Source of the DNA: Gramella sp. MT6
Lineage (GTDB): Bacteria; Bacteroidota; Bacteroidia; Flavobacteriales; Flavobacteriaceae
Assembly: GCF_019357415.1 (NCBI RefSeq)
Contig: NZ_CP048410.1
Span: 310,001-374,000, forward strand
Reading direction: 5' to 3'
DNA: 64,000 bases
Shown here piece by piece: positions 52,741-61,512 of this stretch. The translations under genes and the position numbers were made by a program. The notes beneath the pieces were generated by a model, which did not search any database, was not told the DNA's origin, and saw only the letters and a program-made list of their open reading frames with translations. The stretch's first letter is position 1; the number at the start of each line of letters is the position of its first letter.

Positions 52741-52758
52741 TTTATCTCGATAGATAAA
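52741..52758 (-). promoter_or_regulatory. Inverted repeat before the small CxC gene
   Basis: Perfect arms TTTATCT and AGATAAA around CGAT, 8-25 bases upstream of the ATG at 52733. Could be an operator or a leader hairpin over the ribosome-binding region. Confidence 0.4.
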
Positions 52759-53020
52759 ATAGCAATATTCTAAAACGGTATATTTTTAATGTTTTTAATA
52801 AAGAAATGTTAATGCATTCCATACCCTTTACCCCAGGAAATAAAATTGGATATATCAAAATATCCGGATAGGCAGTACTCTAAATCAACCTGCTAAATAT
52901 AGCACGATCATAGATCCTGTTCTAAATGAAAATTTAATGAGACAGCCCTATACCTACCGTTCTGATGGTAAATTTGATAGGGTTAATGATCCTAAAATTG
53001 AAATTGGAAATAGAAAATTT

Positions 53021-53362
53021 TTAAAATCCTTTCAATTGTAACATCCAGAAACCAATAATAAAAAGTAGTGAAAGGAACATTCCCCCGAAGATCATAAACA
53101 ACCCGCGGTTTTCTACTCTTACACTTTGTAATTCTTCCTCAAGATATTGTTTCTCAGCTTTCTCCAGCCTTAAATAATTCTTAACTCCAAGCTTAGAAGC
53201 TATTTTACCTTTTTCGGTGAGACGTATCTGGCCTGCTTTCGTAATCCTGATTAATTCGTTCTCTCGTAGGGTATTAATAAATCCTATGGAAGTCATTTCT
53301 CTTAAGTCTGAAACCATCATACCTTCTGAAAATTGAGCAGTCGCTCTTGCTAGTGTTTCCAT
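53021..53362 (-). CDS. Membrane-anchored winged-helix-like protein
   Basis: A 113-residue protein. Residues 1-60 have the look of a winged helix (SIGFINTLRENELIRITKAG, IRLTEKGKIASKLG); 65-85 are a charged coil; 88-108 a single membrane segment (LFMIFGGMFLSLLFIIGFWM). Not assigned to a named family. A DNA-binding or protein-binding head tethered to the inner membrane is inferred. Flanked by unrelated genes on the same strand. Confidence 0.65.
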   Translation of the reverse strand: METLARATAQFSEGMMVSDLREMTSIGFINTLRENELIRITKAGQIRLTEKGKIASKLGVKNYLRLEKAEKQYLEEELQSVRVENRGLFMIFGGMFLSLLFIIGFWMLQLKGF

Positions 53363-53500
53363 ATTAACATTTAATTAACGTTGAACTAACTCTAATTAAC
53401 AAAAAATTTTGAATTATCCAACGTTAAATTTTAAATGTAATATCAACAGCTTATCAACCGTTGTTAATAAAGTGTAAGAAAAATCAGAAATATATCGCCT

Positions 53501-53956
53501 CTATTCAACCATTCTTTTAAAAATGTAGCGGGTTATAAAAATACCGTTATCGTCTTCAGGTCCACTGTAACTTTCTACACCGCTATTCACAAAAGCAAGC
53601 TCCCAACCTTCAGCGGCAAGCGAATTGATCTTTGAAGTTACCACTGCGTCATTGGCAGCAATGTTCTGGAAACGAATACCTCCAACGTTAAAAAAGTTCA
53701 ATAGTTTGGTCTCATCGAAATTCTTGACCCTGATCTCTCCCCTGTCAGATTTATTTCTATCATTATCCTCTTCAGTACGGGTAGAAGTGAATTCCTTAAA
53801 ATCCCGGTTCTCTTCAGTACTTATCATTCTTGACCGGCCAATTCCACTGGGGATAATAGATTCAATGACCGTTACTGTTTTGTACTCCCAGGTTTGCGCA
53901 AACACAGCACTTCCGCAGATCATTAGGAACAGCGCTGTAAACGTGATCTTTTTCAT
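53501..53956 (-). CDS. Hypothetical secreted protein
   Basis: A 151-residue protein with signal peptide (about 1-20, ending AVFAQ). The mature part starts WEYKTVTVIE and contains INSLAAEGWELAFVNSGVES and ITRYIFKR, a pattern like the DUF4177 fold (WEY..V ... L...G.EGWEL), with an extra charged loop (TSTRTEEDNDRNKSDRGE). Function unknown. Preceded on the same strand by the metalloprotease gene, behind a terminator. Confidence 0.7.
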   Translation of the reverse strand: MKKITFTALFLMICGSAVFAQTWEYKTVTVIESIIPSGIGRSRMISTEENRDFKEFTSTRTEEDNDRNKSDRGEIRVKNFDETKLLNFFNVGGIRFQNIAANDAVVTSKINSLAAEGWELAFVNSGVESYSGPEDDNGIFITRYIFKRMVE

Positions 53957-54108
53957 AATTAGTTTTTATTAGAAAAGCGCGTCTAAATAAGCTTAAAATC
54001 AGATTTCTAATATTTATCTTAAGAAAAAATTAACAATGTAGATCCTGTATGTAGTAAAGCCACCTAAATAATCCATTTAGAGTGGGCTATAGAGGGAAAT
54101 TTTAAAAC

Positions 54109-54140
54109 AAAAAAAGAGCTTCTTTCGGAAGCTCTTTTTT
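54109..54140 (-). terminator. Intrinsic terminator of the metalloprotease gene
   Basis: GAGCTTC (54116-54122), loop TTTCG, GAAGCTC (54128-54134), with flanking A and T tracts; minus-strand T tract after the stem. Confidence 0.85.
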
Positions 54141-54160
54141 GTATTATTCTCAGTTTTGAA

Positions 54161-56599
54161 TTATGCCTGGTTCAAAATTGCCGCATCAATTCTGGCAATT
54201 AGATCATTCCAATGATATTTTGTAAGATCGTGACCAGACCTGTTTTTGCGTGCATTAATGTCCGATTTCAGTTTCTGTAGTTCACCTCTCATCAATGCCA
54301 TAATATCAGATTTAAGGATCTCATCGTCTTCTCTTTCATCAAGTTCATCTACGTAGGAAGCAGCGATATCTACATAAGACCTTTGCAGGTTTCTTTTATA
54401 ACTATCTGTTTTAGAAGAATTATATAATTCGCTAAATATCCCCTTTCTAAGATCGTTCATCAACTCAATTACCGAGTAGACTTTATTTTCACCATTCTCT
54501 TCAGCAGCGATCATTCTTGCCAACCGGTCTTTCTCCAATAGATTTTCCAGGGCCCGGGTTTGTAAGGATTGAATTCTATCTACAGCTTCTGTAGATTCAA
54601 TTCTGCTTAAAAGATCCTGGTCCAGCATCCAGTTTGGAGTAGTAAAAGCTTCCTTGTTCAGAAAATCAACAGCACCTTCCTGAATCTTCGCTGGCACTGG
54701 CTCATAAATAGCTCCAGATTGATCTGATGTCTTACGAGTTTCATAGACTCCCCCAACATTAGTGATAACATGCGAAATATAACCTCTCCACATATAACTA
54801 AGTTCTCGATAGACCTCTTCCAGGTCTTCATAGCCCTCACCATTTTTAGACGTCCAAGCCACTAAATTAGGAACGACCTTTTTGAGATTGGCAACTCCAT
54901 ATTCACTGGCCTTCACCTGATCATCCCCAAGGCTTTCCCTCTGAGACTGAGGATCTGCTCCGCCATAGCCATTACCAAATTCATAGACCGGGTCACCAGC
55001 CTTCGCCAGGATCCACTCATCCAAAGTCTCTTTTTCATCCTGTGCAGATTGCGCCTCAGGAAGATATCTATAACCCCAGTTGATAGCATAAAGATCATAA
55101 GGACCCATCATGCGGATATACCTTACATCCTCATCCCCTGGTTGGGCCACGTAATTCACCCTGGCATAATCCATAATAGATGGCGTAAGCCCGTATTTCT
55201 GAGTGAATTCAGCAGATCTTAAAGAATCTGTTGGATAGGCCGAGCTGGCTTTCATATTATGGGGAAGCCCTAAAGCATGTCCAACTTCATGAGCGATCAC
55301 CATGCGCATCATTTCACCAATTTCCTCTTCAGGCGTATTTAAAGTTCTGGCATTCGCATTTTGCGCTCCAGCTTCGATCATAAATCTATTTCGATAAGAT
55401 CTTAAATGGTTATGGTACCAGATAATATCGCTTTCTATGATCTCCCCGGTTCGAGGATCGGTCACAGAAGGACCTACCGCATTTCGGGTAGTGCTGGCAA
55501 CATAACGAACAACTGAATAGCGAACATCTTCCGGACTAAATTCAGGGTCTTCTTCTTTTGTAGGTGGATCTTTGGCGATGATCGCGTTCTTGAAGCCTGC
55601 TTTTTCAAAAGCCACATTCCAGTCTTCAATTCCCTGCTTGAAATAAGGCCTCCATTTTTCAGGCGTTGCAGGATCCAGGTAGTAAACGATAGGCTCTACC
55701 GGCTCAACCAGTTCTCCTTTTTTATAGGCTTCTATATCCTTTGGAACCAGGTTCCAGCGACGAATGATCTCATAATCATCGGCTTTTAATTCTTCGGAAT
55801 TATAATCGTATTTATCTATGGTAAACCAGCCCACACGATAATCGGCAAGGCGGGCCTGCATTTTATTTTCCGGTAAAAGGATCATGGATTGATTTAAAAG
55901 CATGGAGATCGTCCCTGCCTGATCTCTTTCAGGTGGTTCTTCAGCCTCATAGGTCATTACATGTTTTACCTCGATATTTTTAGGATAGGAATGGGCAGAT
56001 TCTATATAAGACCTGCTTTTATCAAGCTTCTTAACCTTATACCTTTTCCTTAGCCTGGAAGAAATACCGTTAATAGCATCAACTTCGTCTTCGAAAAGCT
56101 TACTTGCTTCTATGACCACACTAGTGGAATCTGCATTCATCGCTTCGATCTTTGCGCTAAAAAGGATCGGAAAAAAGTTATTCGCCTGTACAGACTTGTA
56201 TATAGGTGATCCCTCTTCACTCTGGTTCTCGAAACTGATCACCTTCATATCTACATTCCCGTTTCGGTTTACCCATCTAACCACCTGCTCGTTCACCTTT
56301 GACCCGGCATTCACATAGCCACCTCCAAATCCTGAAGGCACACCGGCGATACGGCTAACTAACAGCATATCTTTTTCAAAAAGAGACAGGGGGATCTCAA
56401 AATAGAGTTTATCGTCAACAAAATGAGTGGTAAAAAGACCTTCATCACTTTTGGCTTCTGATGTTATAACCTCTGAATACTCCTTGAGATCTGAATCTTT
56501 CTTTTTGGTCTTTGGAGCAGTTTCTGCAACCGGCTGGGAAGTTTTACAACCTACACTTAGAACCGCGAGGGTCCCAAATAATAGTACTTTTTTTATCAT
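54161..56599 (-). CDS. Zinc-dependent metalloprotease lipoprotein (DUF5117/DUF5118 type)
   Basis: An 812-residue envelope protein with a lipobox VLSVGC after MIKKVLLFGTLA. The metallopeptidase site is HEVGHALGLPHN (HExxHxxxxxH), near residue 430, with the Met-turn SIMDYARVNY downstream. DUF5118 (about 30-80), DUF5117 (about 90-290) and DUF4953-like catalytic parts are recognisable. Start ATG 56599; the longer frame to 56680 lacks a signal peptide at its N-terminus. Probably degrades proteins in the periplasm or at the surface. Confidence 0.88.
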   Translation of the reverse strand: MIKKVLLFGTLAVLSVGCKTSQPVAETAPKTKKKDSDLKEYSEVITSEAKSDEGLFTTHFVDDKLYFEIPLSLFEKDMLLVSRIAGVPSGFGGGYVNAGSKVNEQVVRWVNRNGNVDMKVISFENQSEEGSPIYKSVQANNFFPILFSAKIEAMNADSTSVVIEASKLFEDEVDAINGISSRLRKRYKVKKLDKSRSYIESAHSYPKNIEVKHVMTYEAEEPPERDQAGTISMLLNQSMILLPENKMQARLADYRVGWFTIDKYDYNSEELKADDYEIIRRWNLVPKDIEAYKKGELVEPVEPIVYYLDPATPEKWRPYFKQGIEDWNVAFEKAGFKNAIIAKDPPTKEEDPEFSPEDVRYSVVRYVASTTRNAVGPSVTDPRTGEIIESDIIWYHNHLRSYRNRFMIEAGAQNANARTLNTPEEEIGEMMRMVIAHEVGHALGLPHNMKASSAYPTDSLRSAEFTQKYGLTPSIMDYARVNYVAQPGDEDVRYIRMMGPYDLYAINWGYRYLPEAQSAQDEKETLDEWILAKAGDPVYEFGNGYGGADPQSQRESLGDDQVKASEYGVANLKKVVPNLVAWTSKNGEGYEDLEEVYRELSYMWRGYISHVITNVGGVYETRKTSDQSGAIYEPVPAKIQEGAVDFLNKEAFTTPNWMLDQDLLSRIESTEAVDRIQSLQTRALENLLEKDRLARMIAAEENGENKVYSVIELMNDLRKGIFSELYNSSKTDSYKRNLQRSYVDIAASYVDELDEREDDEILKSDIMALMRGELQKLKSDINARKNRSGHDLTKYHWNDLIARIDAAILNQA

Positions 56600-56809
56600 G
56601 GAAAATAATTTTGCTTCCGAAGATAATGAAAGCAAAGCAAAAGCTAAAAACCTGCCCCGGGCTAATTCCCTGGGCATCAAAAAAGCTCAGATCCTAATAT
56701 GCTGACTAACATGATAAACATCATTTTTTTGAAAATATGTTCCCTCTAATTTTGTACTTGAATTATTAGATCATTGAAGGGGTTTTAATTCTTTTTAAGC
56801 TTTTTAATC

Positions 56810-57658
56810 ATGAAAAATATCCTAATCGCAACCGATTTTTCCAAAGAAGCCTATTGCGCTCTATATTATGCGACCCGCCTGTTTCAGGAGGAAAATACCA
56901 CTTTTTATATCGCGAATTTCTTTGGAGATAAGATACATGCTTCTGTGTACAGCATTATTAATGAAGAAGAATTTGGCAAGATCCCCAAACTTAAACAGGA
57001 TTCAGAAATAGCCAGCAAGGAGATTTTCCATCACATTGTGAGAGATACGGGCCTGAGTGGTGAAAGATTTCAGCTTATAAGTTCAGAAAAGAAATTAGTA
57101 AAAGGTATCGAAGACCTTATTCAAAGCCATAATATCGACCTGGTGGTAATGGGTACCAAAAGCCATAAGGGAACTTTAAATAGTATCGCCGGCACTAATA
57201 CGACCAGAGTTATAGAAAAGGCTTTTAATGTACCTGTGCTTATAGTTCCCCGGGAACTTGAGTTCAACCCTCCAATGCATATCGCCTTTGCCAGCGAACT
57301 TATATTTGATTTCAATTTTGAGGCTTTGGGTATTGTCAGGGAGATCGCTAAAAAGTTCAAGGCTGAGATCACGGTGATCCACGATGGAGAAGAAATTGAG
57401 GTTTCCAGAAGACAGTGGGAACATTATAATTCACTGAAGTCCTACTTTAAAGGAATACCCGTTACCATTGAATTCTCCTCTACTCATATTGAGATTTCTA
57501 GATCTATTGCTGAATTCATTAAGAATAATAAAGTGGATATGTTATGTATGGAATACTATAAACATTCGGGACCAGGAAAACTTTTCAGGGAACCGGTGGT
57601 TGAAAAAATAGACCGGCATTTATCATTCCCCTTCCTTATACTTCCGGCAAAATCCTGA
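56810..57658 (+). CDS. Universal stress protein with two Usp domains
   Basis: A 282-residue tandem UspA protein: first domain 1-146 begins NILIATDFSKEA and has a G-rich ATP-type loop (MGTKSHKGTLNSIAGTNTTR, preceding VPVLIVPRE); second domain 150-282 is more divergent and ends FLILPAKS. Domain 1 looks able to bind nucleotide, domain 2 has lost the motif. Cytosolic. Monocistronic, with terminator. Confidence 0.87.
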   Translation: MKNILIATDFSKEAYCALYYATRLFQEENTTFYIANFFGDKIHASVYSIINEEEFGKIPKLKQDSEIASKEIFHHIVRDTGLSGERFQLISSEKKLVKGIEDLIQSHNIDLVVMGTKSHKGTLNSIAGTNTTRVIEKAFNVPVLIVPRELEFNPPMHIAFASELIFDFNFEALGIVREIAKKFKAEITVIHDGEEIEVSRRQWEHYNSLKSYFKGIPVTIEFSSTHIEISRSIAEFIKNNKVDMLCMEYYKHSGPGKLFREPVVEKIDRHLSFPFLILPAKS

Positions 57659-57682
57659 TAGGCCAAAAAGCCGGAAATATTC

Positions 57683-57718
57683 AAATCTTCCTGATACTAA
57701 TTCGGGAAGATTTTTTTT
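57683..57718 (+). terminator. Intrinsic terminator of the double-Usp gene
   Basis: Stem AAATCTTCCTGA (57683-57694) with TTCGGGAAGATTT (57702-57713, one G-U pair), eight or more T. Confidence 0.85.
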
Positions 57719-57803
57719 GATAGAAATTAAATTTACTTGTCTCGACCAATTTATTCTAATTAGTCCTTCTTCTGAATATTTCAGATCTCTCAAAAGACAG
57801 GTC

Positions 57804-58088
57804 TTATATAAGTACCTTTAAAGTTTTTCCGGTATCGATGTCGCTTTGCAGGATCACACACTTAGCTGAACCTTCAAGTAAAATAATTGCAGATTGCAGC
57901 AAGGGAGCCGCCGTAATCGTTTGAATAGAACGAAGCCTGTACTTATCTATCTTTTGTAGCAGGATCAGCTTAGATTCTTCAACTTTAACCCTGATCCCTT
58001 TATCATCCATATCCTCGGCAGAAGCAGAAATGATGATCTGGTCTTCTGCAATATGCAGGAAAAAATAAATTGGGTTAATGCTTAGCAA
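57804..58088 (-). pseudogene. Decayed C-terminal fragment of the saccharopine-dehydrogenase-like gene
   Basis: The frame encodes a truncated, diverged copy of the last third of the gene at 59580-60734. Aligned landmarks: AEDQIIISASAEDMDDKGIR versus EEDQIILYASAEGMDDKGIR, and TAAPLLQSAIILLEGSAK versus TAAPLLQSALILLEGSAK. Homology begins near residue 12 (about base 58055); the first residues are read from the terminator hairpin of the esterase gene, so there is no native start. The Rossmann domain is missing. A short expressed protein is possible but unlikely. Confidence 0.8.
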
Positions 58089-58104
58089 AAAACATTAACC
58101 CAAT
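58058..58104 (-). terminator. Intrinsic terminator of the esterase gene
   Basis: Arms ATTGGGTTAATG (58069-58080) and CATTAACCCAAT (58093-58104), 12-base loop; minus-strand T tract after the stem. Confidence 0.85.
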
Positions 58105-58143
58105 CTTTTTCAATACTCAAATTTCAATTCTTATCCGAATAGC

Positions 58144-59313
58144 TTATTCCATATTATTTGAAAAGAACTCCAGAGCTCGCGCTAATCGTTCAAACATATG
58201 CGTATGATGACCACCTTCGTAAGTTTCAAAAGTATAATCAACATTATAATAATTCATTTTAGCCAATACCGGTTGATGAGCGAGATGAGTACCCAGTTCA
58301 TCATATATTCCCACATCCAGGTAAATCCCGTCTAGCGATTTAAAATCAGCATTATAATAGTCTAATAGATTAAAAATATCATTCTGGTACCATAGAGCGA
58401 TAACTTCAGGAACCGGATATAAATTTCCATCTTCACCAAACTCTAAAGGCAGATCTACATAAAAAGGAGGTTTGTTAAGATTTGGTGACCAGGCTGCGCT
58501 AAAAGCATACATAGCACTGGTGAAAAATTTAGTAGGATCGGGTCCGGTAAAACCGTCTGGGTTTTCCTGCTTAATAACATCAGCTAAAGAAAATAATGCA
58601 TCTACAAATAATAGTCCGCTATGGCTGGCTACGGTACCAAAGACATCTGGATGTAACATACCAAATTTAAAGGCAGCATACCCTCCCTGAGAATGACCTA
58701 TTACGGCACGACCTGATGGGTCTGCGATTGTATTGTAATGTGAATCCATATACTCTACCAGGTCATTAACAATGTAGTCTTCAAAATTTCCGTTAAGAGC
58801 AGAATTTGAATACATACTAAAACCATAAGGCCCTGTGCCCGCATTAGGCATCACGATGATCATGGGTTCAATAAGGCCATCGTTTATGAGACCATCCATC
58901 CAAAGCCTGAATCCTTCTTCGGGAAAATCAGGTATTTGGGTCCAGATGGGGTATGGCGCTATATAATCAATGAACAGCTGTTTATCTATAAATGCTTTTT
59001 CTGAAAAAGGCTCCCCATGTAACAGGTATACTACGGGATAAGGATGCTCCCCATTCATTTTATATCCCGGCGGAGTATAAATTTGTAGTTTCCTGGTAAA
59101 GCGGTTTCCGATAAAATTCCCCTGAAGAGCTTCACAGTTCAAAACCCTGTTTTGTAGTTTACTCTTCACGTATCCTTCACTATCCCCAACTCTATTATAG
59201 TTGAGTTCTACAGCTTCCTGGTTAATCCATTCTTCTTCTATGGGATCCTCTTCACATGCTGTGAAAATCAATAGAAACCAGAAGCTTACCAATACTAATC
59301 TTGAAATTTTCAT
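58144..59313 (-). CDS. Esterase family alpha/beta hydrolase lipoprotein
   Basis: A 389-residue predicted lipoprotein (lipobox IFTAC near residue 20) of the putative esterase family PF00756 (esterase D/ferulic acid esterase-like). Core: LQIYTPPGYKMNG, VYLLHGEPFSE (oxyanion), nucleophile GHSQGGYAAFK, and the catalytic His near TYEGGHHTHMFERL. Possible substrates are esters on polysaccharides or lipids; nothing nearby decides. It lies between the saccharopine-dehydrogenase-like gene and the decayed copy of its 3' end. Confidence 0.87.
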   Translation of the reverse strand: MKISRLVLVSFWFLLIFTACEEDPIEEEWINQEAVELNYNRVGDSEGYVKSKLQNRVLNCEALQGNFIGNRFTRKLQIYTPPGYKMNGEHPYPVVYLLHGEPFSEKAFIDKQLFIDYIAPYPIWTQIPDFPEEGFRLWMDGLINDGLIEPMIIVMPNAGTGPYGFSMYSNSALNGNFEDYIVNDLVEYMDSHYNTIADPSGRAVIGHSQGGYAAFKFGMLHPDVFGTVASHSGLLFVDALFSLADVIKQENPDGFTGPDPTKFFTSAMYAFSAAWSPNLNKPPFYVDLPLEFGEDGNLYPVPEVIALWYQNDIFNLLDYYNADFKSLDGIYLDVGIYDELGTHLAHQPVLAKMNYYNVDYTFETYEGGHHTHMFERLARALEFFSNNME

Positions 59314-59401
59314 TACCTAAAATTTTAATTTATAATTTCAGTTAAAAAATTCCGTAGCACTGGATTAAGTCCTTGGTAATAATGATTTAGCAACCTTTAA
59401 A

Positions 59402-59423
59402 AATAATACGCATATGCATTATT
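59402..59423. repeat. Imperfect palindrome in the esterase upstream region
   Basis: AATAATACGCATATGCATTATT, 8 of 11 symmetric positions, centred on GCATATGC; 89 bases upstream of the esterase start. A second inverted repeat ATGAT-ATAA-ATCAT follows at 59428-59441. Either may be an operator; otherwise I see nothing in the 59314-59579 gap. Confidence 0.35.
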
Positions 59424-59579
59424 CTCAATGATATAAATCATACCCTAAGAGTAAAGAACAGTGTAAGAATGAAAATACCAAAGTCAGGTTAGAACTTCTC
59501 CAGAGAAAAATAACCTTTACAACTCTCTCCGAACTTTATTTTCTTAAAAGCAGCAGGTATTTGAAGACCCTGACCTTCA

Positions 59580-60734
59580 CTATAATTCTGAATCCACATC
59601 CCCATAAATAGGCTTTATAAAATGACCTTTTAAGAATTTTCCGGTTTCTATCTCAGATTGCAGGATCACACCTTTGGCTGAGCCTTCAAGTAAGATAAGA
59701 GCAGATTGCAGCAAGGGAGCTGCAGTTGTGGTTTGAATCGCACGAAGCCTGTGTTTACCTATCTTAAGTGGCAGGATCCGCTTAGAAACTTCCAATTTAC
59801 GCCTGATCCCTTTATCATCCATACCCTCGGCAGAAGCATACAAGATGATCTGGTCCTCCTCAATATGCGGAATCATCGCTTCCATTCTTTCCTGCAAAGC
59901 ATCAATATTATCGGGAACATCACCAATCACTTTTAACTGGCTATCCACCCAGGCATAGTGCCCCGGAAACCTCAGCGTTTTATAATCCAGCGACCTTACT
60001 TTCCCCTTTAAACTTTGAGGCAGGTCTGCGGCCCCACCAGAAGTAAGATCCTCTTCGTAGGTCTTTCCGTTAATGATAATGCTGGCTCTTTCTGAAAGGG
60101 AGGCCAAGGAAGTCTCTTTAAAATCACGGATCGCCACGGCATCTTTCAGATATTCTGTCGCTACTCCAACCGGACTCCAGGTAAACCCGTAATAATGCGG
60201 AGCCACGGCGTGTTTGGTAAGTGCGCCTACTTTAAGCGCAATAGCATCTACCTTATCAACATTGAATTTTTGACAGAATTTCTGAAACAGATGATTTCCA
60301 AGAACATTGATATAGCCGGGAGCCAAACCTGTTTGTAATAAAAATCCTGTTTCGGCATCGGCCGCAAGTTTCTTTATGGTTTCGGTTTCTGAAACATATT
60401 CGGTGAGATTAGCATAATGCATTTGAAAGTCCCTGGCCAATTGAGCCATTTCCGGCGCCAGGCTTCCTGGAAGGCAGTCCAACAAAATATCTCCCTTTTT
60501 CAGGGCTTTCTTTAAGTCGGTTTCGATTTTGTTTTCCGGTAACTCAAAACACTCGATGTGAATACTTCGGGAAGATCCTTTTTTGATCCATTCTGTCATC
60601 TCCCGGGCATTTTCCAGGTTTCGGTTTAGAATAAAGATCCTGGGAATAACCTCGCTGAACTCTGCCAGCATGAGACCAGCGGCCCGGGCAATACCCCCGG
60701 CGCCGGAAATGAAAATATTATACTGCCTGTCCAT
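59580..60734 (-). CDS. Saccharopine dehydrogenase-like NAD(P)-binding protein
   Basis: A 384-residue oxidoreductase. Rossmann motif YNIFISGAGGIARAAG at residues 5-20, followed by FILNRNLENAREM and the central domain (LLDCLPGSLAPEMAQLARD, LLQTGLAPGYINVLGNHL). The layout matches saccharopine dehydrogenase/LYS9-like family proteins; specific substrate unknown. Start ATG 60734, with an inverted repeat immediately upstream. Its last third is also present as a decayed copy at 57.8 kb. Confidence 0.87.
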   Translation of the reverse strand: MDRQYNIFISGAGGIARAAGLMLAEFSEVIPRIFILNRNLENAREMTEWIKKGSSRSIHIECFELPENKIETDLKKALKKGDILLDCLPGSLAPEMAQLARDFQMHYANLTEYVSETETIKKLAADAETGFLLQTGLAPGYINVLGNHLFQKFCQKFNVDKVDAIALKVGALTKHAVAPHYYGFTWSPVGVATEYLKDAVAIRDFKETSLASLSERASIIINGKTYEEDLTSGGAADLPQSLKGKVRSLDYKTLRFPGHYAWVDSQLKVIGDVPDNIDALQERMEAMIPHIEEDQIILYASAEGMDDKGIRRKLEVSKRILPLKIGKHRLRAIQTTTAAPLLQSALILLEGSAKGVILQSEIETGKFLKGHFIKPIYGDVDSEL

Positions 60735-60749
60735 ACTTAAAGTTAAGTA
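60734..60749 (-). promoter_or_regulatory. Inverted repeat abutting the start codon
   Basis: TACTTAA-AG-TTAAGTA, perfect 7-bp arms, touching the ATG at 60734. Could form a leader hairpin over the start region or bind a repressor. Confidence 0.35.
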
Positions 60750-60850
60750 TTTTTCGGGCTGGATTGACTGAGGAAAAAACAAATTAATAAAGGCGACATT
60801 ATTTGGTTCCCCCTCTTTGTTTATTTGTTATGAACTTCTAAATTCACAGG

Positions 60851-61336
60851 ATGAACATATTATATCTACACGGACTCAAAAGCAAACTTAGTCCTGAAAA
60901 AAGAAAAATTTTAGAACAATACGGTGAGGTCTTCGCTCCCGGGATCAATTATGAAAATCAACATATTCAACCTGTTGAAATTCTAAAGCAATATCCGGAC
61001 ACTCACTTCAATGTTGTAATTGGCAGCAGTATGGGAGCATTGAACGCTTTTATTATTTCTGAAAATATAGGCAGGCCTGCCCTGCTATTTAATCCACCCT
61101 TGAAAAAATATCGCCCGATAAAATTTGAATCTTATCATACTAAAGGCTTACACCCAAAGCATATTTTCCTGGGAGGAAGTGATGACATTGTAGATCCTGC
61201 CGATACTTTAAAATTCCTGGGAAACTATAAAGCTGCAGATCTTAGCATAAAGTTAGACCAGAAAAATGGACATCGAATTCCTATCCATATTTTCGAGGAA
61301 CAGGTTGCCAGTTTCTTTTCCAGTATTTGTAATTAA
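60851..61336 (+). CDS. YqiA-like alpha/beta hydrolase
   Basis: A 161-residue hydrolase of the YqiA/UPF0227 group: starts NILYLHGLKSKLSPEK, nucleophile elbow VIGSSMGALNAF, acid region LGGSDDIVDP and a late His in NGHRIPIH. E. coli YqiA has esterase activity on short acyl substrates; the natural one is unknown. Divergent from the saccharopine-dehydrogenase-like gene. Confidence 0.82.
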   Translation: MNILYLHGLKSKLSPEKRKILEQYGEVFAPGINYENQHIQPVEILKQYPDTHFNVVIGSSMGALNAFIISENIGRPALLFNPPLKKYRPIKFESYHTKGLHPKHIFLGGSDDIVDPADTLKFLGNYKAADLSIKLDQKNGHRIPIHIFEEQVASFFSSICN

Positions 61337-61487
61337 AACTAAATGATATCTGTACGCCAAAGTTTAAAACGAACTATAAAAATTAATTCCCTTCCGCTGA
61401 AATATTTGATAAGATCCTGATCCCGCTTTTTTTCACAAGCTCTCTGGCATTAAAGTTTAAGCAAATATCCCGATGAAGTTTTTATCC

Positions 61488-61495
61488 TAAATTTG
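61488..61495 (+). promoter_or_regulatory. Candidate -7 promoter element of the DUF2914 gene
   Basis: TAAATTTG, exact match to TAnnTTTG, 17 bases before the ATG. No TTG at -33. Confidence 0.4.
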
Positions 61496-61512
61496 GCGCT
61501 ACTAAATACCAT

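Noticed and set aside
56653..56676. GC-rich hairpin upstream of the metalloprotease as a riboswitch
   Set aside because: Stem is short with an A-G mismatch, no SAM, TPP or cobalamin riboswitch motif is seen, and a -7-like TATCTTCG closer to the start (56618-56625) would leave it untranscribed.
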